Positions 58,426 through 64,000 of a stretch of DNA of 64,000 bases are shown piece after piece (position 1 is the stretch's first letter; each line of letters begins with the position of its first letter). Source of the DNA: Geminocystis sp050753365 (lineage in GTDB: Bacteria; Cyanobacteriota; Cyanobacteriia; Cyanobacteriales; Cyanobacteriaceae); NCBI RefSeq assembly GCF_050753365.1, contig NZ_JBLZFY010000004.1:1-64000 (forward strand). Reading direction: 5' to 3'. Position numbers and translations under genes: made by a program. The notes below the pieces were generated by a model, which saw only the letters and a program-made list of their open reading frames with translations, was not told where the DNA came from and searched no databases.

Positions 58426-60942
58426 ATGGCACAGCAATTAAATTTATTAAGCGAAGGTAATATTATCCCCACTGCACTACATTTGGAAATGGAACGATCG
58501 TACTTAGAATACGCCATGAGTGTTATAGTAGGACGAGCCTTGCCAGATGTGAGAGACGGCTTAAAACCAGTGCATAGGCGCATTTTGTATGCTATGTATG
58601 AATTAGGATTGAGTCCCGATCGACCCTTTAGAAAGTGTGCTAGAGTGGTAGGGGATGTGTTAGGAAAATATCACCCCCACGGAGATCAAGCGGTATATGA
58701 TGCTATGGTACGCTTGGTACAGGATTTTTCTAGTCGTTATCCCCTCTTGTCAGGGCATGGAAACTTTGGTAGTGTGGACAATGATCCTGCCGCCGCCATG
58801 CGTTATACTGAAAGTAGGTTGTCTGGTATTTCCTACGAAACTATGTTAGAGGATGTTAACGACTCCACCGTTGACTTTACCAGTAATTTTGACAACTCCA
58901 ATCAAGAACCCGTTGTTTTACCTGCGAAACTACCTATACTGTTGTTAAATGGATGCTCAGGTATTGCGGTAGGCATGGCAACTAATATCCCTCCTCATAA
59001 CTTAAACGAAATAGTCGATGCTTTAATAGCCTTAATCGATGAGCCTGAGTTAAGTGACGAAAAACTGTTAAAATTAGTGCCGGGACCAGATTTTCCCACC
59101 GCAGGGGAGATTATTGACCAAAATGGCATAAAAGAGGCATATTTGACGGGAAAAGGGCTAATTCCTGTGCGCGGTGTCGCTACCATTGAGCAATTAAAAT
59201 CATCAAAGAAACGTAGTCGAGAGAAAACCGCTATTATCATCACCGAGTTACCCTTTCAAGTCAACAAAGCCGCATGGATTGAAAAAGTTGCCGAATTAGT
59301 CAACGCAGGAAAAATTAACGATATTGCCGATATTCGAGACGAAAGCGATCGAGAAGGCATTAGGGTAGTGATAGAATTAAAGAAAGATGGTGAACCTCAA
59401 CATATTCTTAATCAACTGTATAAACAAACAGCTTTACAAACTAATTTTGGGGTAATAATGCTTGGTTTAGTTAATAATAAACCCTGTCAATTATCCTTAA
59501 AAGAAATGTTAAAGGAATTTTTGAGCTTTAGAGAAATTACCTTAACTAGACAATATCGGTATGAGTTAACAGAAAAAAAAGAGAAACTGCATTTATTAGA
59601 AGGTTTATTAATCGCCTTAAAACAACTGAAAAAAGTAATAGAAATTTTAGCTAATTCGGCGGATGGTACAACGGCAAAAAATACTCTTCAAGAAAGATTA
59701 AAAATCAGTGAATCTCAAGCTAATTCGATTTTATCTATGCCTTTAAGACGCATTACGGGGTTAGAAAAACAAAAAATCGAGGAGGAAGCCACCCAATTGC
59801 AAACTCGTATCACTCAATTAGAGGAGTTGTTAGGAGATAGAAAAGAGTTACTCAAAGCGCTAAAAAAAGAATTGCGTAGCTTTAAGCGCAAATTTGGGGA
59901 CGATCGACGCACTAAAATAAATACTAAGATGGTGATTCCCGTGACAGCAGAGAAAAAGAAATCCTCAAAATCTCCATCTCCTCAAGAAGAATTACCCCTG
60001 TTAACGAATCAACCTTTAGTTAATCAACCATTATCGGAAGATGCAATGGTACAAATTACCGCAAAAGGAAAGATTTACTGGCAGGAAAAAAACCAGATTG
60101 ATACGACTCCTATGGTGAAAAAAACCACCGATTTAATCGTATATCAAGAATTAATCGGCAAACAAGAGCAAATTATTGCTTTTTTCGACAGTGGTAAAGC
60201 CTATCCTCTTTCTACCGCCGACATTCCTCTTTTTCCTACTAAACAAACCATTGAAAAACTGGTGTCGAATAGCGCCATGCAGAATAATCATCAACCTATT
60301 AATTATTTATGTCTGCATCCTGAGAAAAAATCGAGTTTGTTGTTATTAACCAAAGGGGGATTTTTAAAAAGGATAAGTATGGAGGAGTTAGACGGTATCG
60401 GTAACAGAGGTTTTCAACTTATCAAATTAAAACCCCAAGATAGCTTAAAATATATTCTTCCTGTCAATGATGGTGAGGAGTTGGCGGTAGCTACTAATGT
60501 GGGGCGACTGTTACGTTATACTATCACCGAAGATAATATCTCAATTATGGGAAAAGCGGCGCAAGGTAGTGTCGGTATTAAACTTAAATATGGTGAAGAA
60601 ATTATCGGTTGTTTGACTGTGAATAATAATAGTAATCTTGCCTTAATTTCTCAGTTGGGTTATGGTAAAATTCTCCCGATTAATACTATTCGTAAAGTTA
60701 ATTTAGGGCAACTTGGTTCTCAAGTTTTTCGTTTTAAGGATAAGCTCGATCGATTACAGTCTATCCTTTCTGTCGATTATAGTCAACATCTTATCGCTAA
60801 AACTAATCTGGATAATAAATATTTAATTGATGCTAATAAACTAAGTGTAAATGGAGAAAAATCGATCGTCAAATTATCTCCAGAAGAAAGTATAACTCTG
60901 TGTTTGAATTGGTTGGGACAGTTGACAAGTAGTGAAAATTAA
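58426..60942 (+). CDS. gyrA: Type II topoisomerase subunit A (GyrA/ParC type)
   Basis: An 838-aa DNA-cleaving subunit. The catalytic tyrosine is Tyr127 in AAMRYTESRLS, and KYHPHGDQAVYDAMVRLVQD is the QRDR-equivalent region. The tower and coiled coil run to ~490 and a beta-pinwheel C-terminal domain follows the linker KKKSSKSPSPQEELPLL. The GyrA box (QRRGGKG) needed for negative supercoiling was not found; nearest are GIGNRGFQLIKL and GKAAQGSVGIKL. Cyanobacteria usually carry two such genes, and this one looks like the Sll1941/ParC-like type. The gyrB partner is not in the window. Confidence 0.9.
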   Translation: MAQQLNLLSEGNIIPTALHLEMERSYLEYAMSVIVGRALPDVRDGLKPVHRRILYAMYELGLSPDRPFRKCARVVGDVLGKYHPHGDQAVYDAMVRLVQDFSSRYPLLSGHGNFGSVDNDPAAAMRYTESRLSGISYETMLEDVNDSTVDFTSNFDNSNQEPVVLPAKLPILLLNGCSGIAVGMATNIPPHNLNEIVDALIALIDEPELSDEKLLKLVPGPDFPTAGEIIDQNGIKEAYLTGKGLIPVRGVATIEQLKSSKKRSREKTAIIITELPFQVNKAAWIEKVAELVNAGKINDIADIRDESDREGIRVVIELKKDGEPQHILNQLYKQTALQTNFGVIMLGLVNNKPCQLSLKEMLKEFLSFREITLTRQYRYELTEKKEKLHLLEGLLIALKQLKKVIEILANSADGTTAKNTLQERLKISESQANSILSMPLRRITGLEKQKIEEEATQLQTRITQLEELLGDRKELLKALKKELRSFKRKFGDDRRTKINTKMVIPVTAEKKKSSKSPSPQEELPLLTNQPLVNQPLSEDAMVQITAKGKIYWQEKNQIDTTPMVKKTTDLIVYQELIGKQEQIIAFFDSGKAYPLSTADIPLFPTKQTIEKLVSNSAMQNNHQPINYLCLHPEKKSSLLLLTKGGFLKRISMEELDGIGNRGFQLIKLKPQDSLKYILPVNDGEELAVATNVGRLLRYTITEDNISIMGKAAQGSVGIKLKYGEEIIGCLTVNNNSNLALISQLGYGKILPINTIRKVNLGQLGSQVFRFKDKLDRLQSILSVDYSQHLIAKTNLDNKYLIDANKLSVNGEKSIVKLSPEESITLCLNWLGQLTSSEN

Positions 60943-61249
60943 GGTAAGATCGGTAAGTAATTGTTAATTGTTAATTGTCTATTGAACTCAACCTCGCGCT
61001 TCCCTCGAAGCTAGGGGTTGGGTTGCCCAAAATTCTCTACAATGGGTGAAAATATCTCAATTAAAAACAGATAATTTGTTACTTTACACCATCTCATAGG
61101 GAATTTTTTCAAAGGGATAAACACAAAGAATTATTTTATCCTGTTATCGATCGTTTTTTTAAGATAAATTTAATGGTTATTTTCTGGGAGAATGTGTAAT
61201 ACTATAGTTAATTTTAACATATTAGCTTGTGTAATAAAGTTTATTGATT
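60943..61249. other. Intergenic region with hairpin after gyrA-like gene
   Basis: ~300 bp. It starts with ATTGTTA heptads (60961-60980). A hairpin CAACCTC...GGGGTTG with inner GCTT/AAGC pairing lies at 60989-61021 and could terminate the gyrA-like transcript, though no T-run follows. No ORF was seen. The next gene's promoter should lie around 61190-61240. Confidence 0.5.
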
Positions 61250-62275
61250 ATGACAAATTCTACCAAAACCAAAAGTTCTAGCAATATTGAGAATCAAGCC
61301 TTGCCTTGGTATAATCGTCCATTATGGGGTAGTCAATCTTTTTTTTCGTGGTTTCAATCTTTACTCTATGGAGTGGTTAGCGGTAAACAAGAAATTCCAG
61401 AAAGTACAGTAATCATATATAAGGATACTCTTAAGTCTCTAAAAAATATATCCGCATTAGTCAAAAGTGTTGATAATGAAAAGTTTACCAGTCGAGAATT
61501 TATGAATTTTTTAAACTTAAATCGTCAATTTGAATCTAATACTGGTACTTATGAAGGGTTAAAATATAGTATTGAATTATTAAGGGTTGCCTTAGAAACT
61601 AAAGAAAGTTTTTTGAAAATTGAAGCGACAGAAACTCGTTATCGTAGTTATTCACAACAGGAATTTTATGAATATGTTTATGAATATCTACAACAAGACT
61701 TGTCAGTTAGTGAGTTTCAAGAGTTGGTACAACGTCAGTTAAACGATATTATTCCGAAAATTAAAACTGACGAAGGAAAGGCGGCAATTCAATCTTACGT
61801 TAATCAATTAGACATTGTTTGTAAAGATAAACTGGGGTTAAAACTTCTTTTCCTCTTTAAACAATACGATTTGAGTAACTTTGCTTTATTGCGTACCGTT
61901 TCCGAAATTGCAGATACTTTTTATGACAAAAATTTAGAGAGTATCAAAGAGTTTATGGTAGTAGTGCAGTTAAACGCCGAAATATTTTTAAAGTTAGGAC
62001 AAATTATACAAGTACCGACGACAAAAAATAAACCAGAAACTTATGCTTTAATGTTACAGTACATTGCCTTAAGAAACAGACATCAAAAATCCTACGGGCA
62101 GTTTCAGCAATTATTAGGATTGTTAAAAGAATGGGAAAGATACTATAATCCTTTAATTACCATTCGTCAAGAGTATCCATTTTCCGAATATAAACAACCG
62201 TCTATTTTCACAGAGGAGATACCCGGTTTAAATATTTACGAGAAATATCAGAATCATCTTGAAAAAAGTTCATAA
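61250..62275 (+). CDS. Conserved cyanobacterial helical protein
   Basis: A 341-aa soluble, largely helical protein from ATG 61250; TTG 61244 is an in-frame alternative. Blocks include PWYNRPLWGSQSFFSWFQSL then LYGVVSGKQEIPEST, and YEYVYEYLQQDLSVSEFQEL then VQRQLNDIIPKIKTDEGKAA, which look conserved. No domain was recognised. It precedes the phasin-like gene by ~60 bp. Confidence 0.65.
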   Translation: MTNSTKTKSSSNIENQALPWYNRPLWGSQSFFSWFQSLLYGVVSGKQEIPESTVIIYKDTLKSLKNISALVKSVDNEKFTSREFMNFLNLNRQFESNTGTYEGLKYSIELLRVALETKESFLKIEATETRYRSYSQQEFYEYVYEYLQQDLSVSEFQELVQRQLNDIIPKIKTDEGKAAIQSYVNQLDIVCKDKLGLKLLFLFKQYDLSNFALLRTVSEIADTFYDKNLESIKEFMVVVQLNAEIFLKLGQIIQVPTTKNKPETYALMLQYIALRNRHQKSYGQFQQLLGLLKEWERYYNPLITIRQEYPFSEYKQPSIFTEEIPGLNIYEKYQNHLEKSS

Positions 62276-62336
62276 TTTTGCAATGAAGAATGGAGAGTTT
62301 AAAATTTAGTTTTCTACAATATTGATTGATAAAAAT

Positions 62337-62660
62337 ATGGATAATAACGATTGGCTTAAACAATTATTAATGTTAGGAGTCGGCACAACATCTTTAGCGG
62401 CGGAAAAAATTAAAGAAGCGAGTGATCAATGGGTAAAAGAGGGTAAAATAAACCCAGATCAAGCTAAAGGTATTGTAGATGATTTACTGCAAAAAATTCA
62501 GTCTGATCAAGGTAATATTCAAAGTCAAATGGAGCGTCAAATTCGCAATATTTTACAGGATTTAGGTGTGCCTCGTCAGTCTGAAGTTGATGAATTGCGT
62601 GGTAGAATCGATCGATTAGAGCGTCAAATTCGGGATTTAGAGAATAAATTATGGCGATAG
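62337..62660 (+). CDS. Phasin-like small helical protein
   Basis: A 107-aa protein (ATG 62337; TTG 62322 is possible). An N-terminal LLMLGVGTTSLAAEKIKEAS, then WVKEGKINPDQAKGIVDDLL and a C-terminal coiled coil (VDELRGRIDRLERQIRDLEN). It is the same family as 54956-55276: GVGxxSxAxEK followed by a K(G)KI/M-(N/T)-x-(D/E)-(Q/E)-A segment. Function is unknown. Confidence 0.7.
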   Translation: MDNNDWLKQLLMLGVGTTSLAAEKIKEASDQWVKEGKINPDQAKGIVDDLLQKIQSDQGNIQSQMERQIRNILQDLGVPRQSEVDELRGRIDRLERQIRDLENKLWR

Positions 62661-62822
62661 TTAGTTAAATCAATCTAGTTTTTGGTTTTGACAAGGAATT
62701 GTATAATAAGGTATGGTTTTTTACTGTAGCTAATTTTTGATGGTGAAATTGAACATTTTTGTTATGATTTCATCATTAACTATGGAATGCAGTAACAACT
62801 TTCAATTCTCAATTATTTCCTG

Positions 62823-63464
62823 ATGATTCAATCTGCCTCTTTAATGCCTGACTCTAACTCTGAATTAACTACTGAAAATAAATCACAACCTTCCATTCTG
62901 ATGACACTGCCAGATTTTCCCTTACCTTCCACCAGTGGCATGATGCGATTACAGCAACATCTGGATTTATTGTTATTGGCATTGGAAGCCTTACAGTTAG
63001 GAGGCTCAGAATATATGTTAGCTACGGCATCGGAATTAGGATTAAAGAATATTATCAAAAACCGTCTTAGTTTATGGCGGTTACGTTGTAGCAATCCTTG
63101 GCGAAAATGTTACTCCAGAGAGTCTTTGACTTTAACCCAAGCTAAAACGATGGTATTTATTACCGCCGAATGTGCCAAAAAATTTACCATTCCTTTACGA
63201 CAACTTCTCGTATCTGTACAGCAAATGAAAGATAAAGGAATGCCCCTAGAAAATAACTTTCGTCTTTCAGAATATTTTACCAGATTTCAAGCTCATTTTA
63301 AGAGTAGAATGAATCCCCGTAGGGCAAAAGTATCTGTTTATCTATCATCTCCAGAACAATTAAACGAATTAGCTTTATCTTTATTAGAAGAATTATTATT
63401 TTGTACGGGGGTTAGGGGTAAAGAAAGATTTTGGATTAGTCTTTTTGACGGTGAAGTTAAATAA
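62823..63464 (+). CDS. DUF3038 family protein
   Basis: A 213-aa cyanobacterial protein: LQQHLDLLLLALEALQLGGS then EYMLATASELGL, NIIKNRLSLWRLRCSNPWRK, LTLTQAKTMVFITAECAKKF, and ELALSLLEELLFCTGVRGKE. This matches DUF3038, and the next gene is a DUF4335 protein, the usual companion. Function is unknown. Confidence 0.85.
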   Translation: MIQSASLMPDSNSELTTENKSQPSILMTLPDFPLPSTSGMMRLQQHLDLLLLALEALQLGGSEYMLATASELGLKNIIKNRLSLWRLRCSNPWRKCYSRESLTLTQAKTMVFITAECAKKFTIPLRQLLVSVQQMKDKGMPLENNFRLSEYFTRFQAHFKSRMNPRRAKVSVYLSSPEQLNELALSLLEELLFCTGVRGKERFWISLFDGEVK

Positions 63465-63487
63465 ATTTCTCACAAGATATAGATAAT

Positions 63488-63681
63488 GGGGAATGAGGAA
63501 TGAATAATGAATAATGAATAATGAGTAATGAGTAATGAGTAATGAGTAATAAATGGATAGTCGCTTTAGCAGACGGTAGCTATTAGCCATGTAATTTATT
63601 ACATGGTGGGTTATTAATTAACAACTCAAACTATTCTTAATTCTTAATTCTCAATTCTTAATTCTTAATTCTCTTGCTATT
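63488..63681. repeat. Heptad arrays and TGTAATTTATTACA hairpin
   Basis: Tandem 7-bp units GAATAAT/GAGTAAT at 63488-63552, the hairpin CATGTAATTTATTACATG at 63588-63605, which matches one at ~39738, and TTCTTAA heptads at 63632-63672 just before the next gene. Confidence 0.75.
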
Positions 63682-64000
63682 ATGAGTCAAACGATCGAAC
63701 GACAATATATTTCCCCTAACTGTGTGCTATCATTACAGGGTTTTAGTGATGATAATAGTAATGAATTAACTCCCGTCATGTCAGTTTTAACTCAGGCAAA
63801 ATGTCAAATAGTTAACGATGGTACTATTTTAAGTGGTGGTTTAACTTTTATGCAAAATTTGATGACTGCTGTTAGTGGTTATTCTCAGGAATTGTTAAGC
63901 GGTTTAACTCATAAAGTAGAATTAAAAGAGGAGACTGATTATATTTCCTTGCGTAAATTACCCGAAAAAAATCGTCATCTTTTGACTTGGCAGGAAAAAA
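63682..64000 (+). CDS. DUF4335 family protein (partial, runs off the window)
   Basis: The first ~106 codons of a protein starting MSQTIERQYISPNCVLSLQG (ATG 63682). The opening, with TPVMSVLTQAKCQIVNDGTI and the LTFMQNLMTAVSGYSQELLS region, resembles the N-terminus of DUF4335 proteins. It lies ~220 bp after the DUF3038 gene, the usual pairing. The stop is beyond the window edge. Confidence 0.8.
   Translation, partial: MSQTIERQYISPNCVLSLQGFSDDNSNELTPVMSVLTQAKCQIVNDGTILSGGLTFMQNLMTAVSGYSQELLSGLTHKVELKEETDYISLRKLPEKNRHLLTWQEK

Noticed and set aside
63396..63590. 64-aa minus-strand ORF
   Set aside because: Translation of heptad repeats (LLITHYSLFIIHYS) antisense to DUF3038's 3' end.

Overview
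The window looks like chromosomal DNA of an AT-rich, probably unicellular cyanobacterium of the Geminocystis/Cyanobacterium/Synechocystis kind. This is inferred from content: PsaK, a Ycf37-like protein, a CpcS-type phycobiliprotein lyase, cyAbrB, a SpkB-like kinase, sucrose-phosphate synthase, DUF3086/DUF3119 and DUF3038/DUF4335 pairs, and the rplS-tRNA-Trp-secE-nusG-rplK-rplA order. The hexamer CGATCG, the core of HIP1-like sites, recurs throughout, both in genes and between them. No rRNA operon, CRISPR array or intact insertion sequence was seen; one tRNA gene (Trp) is present.

Layout. 1-11 kb: sucrose-phosphate synthase; two GrrA-type glycine-rich RiPP precursors with a GrrP-like binding protein but no GrrM maturase; SpkB-like kinase; BT1-family transporter; a tandem pair of small membrane proteins, one broken by a 16-bp duplication; a phosphoesterase; a decayed xisH/xisI pair; ycf37; psaK with an HLR1-like site upstream. 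11-18.7 kb is accessory: a methyltransferase-HIT fusion, two Uma2 endonucleases, a dynamin-like GTPase that has lost its P-loop, an HNH pair, a PIN toxin with a nonsense codon, nanE and a ParE-type module. 18.8-21.9 kb holds the ribosomal/transcription block. 22-24.6 kb holds TA modules and their remnants, then clpB.

27.6-36.5 kb is the most unusual region. Seven DUF29 genes (six intact, one 5'-truncated), nearly all on the minus strand, are interleaved with two near-identical brnTA operons, two hicAB modules, two PIN modules and a DUF2283/DUF4258-like pair. The spacers are built from a mosaic of CGATCG-anchored repeats and a REP-like repeat. Copy-number expansion, truncation and duplication are directly visible, so this looks like a recombining island of toxin-antitoxin modules and an uncharacterised gene family.

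36.6-64 kb is mostly housekeeping: a pilin-like secreted protein, mtnB, a ferrochelatase-family protein with a polyhistidine tail, a DUF433-like/retropepsin-like pair, cpcS, bioF, pentapeptide protein, peroxiredoxin, cyAbrB, sdhB, an isolated dndE, a degenerate DUF697 GTPase, a UDP-glucuronate epimerase, ABC-2-type permease, PAS protein, a GyrA/ParC-type subunit and several cyanobacterial conserved proteins. The last gene (DUF4335) runs off the edge.

Short tandem repeats in intergenic DNA almost all have a 7-bp period. Several MITE-like or REP-like families are shared between distant spacers. All functions come from recognising protein families and motifs by eye; no database search was possible.
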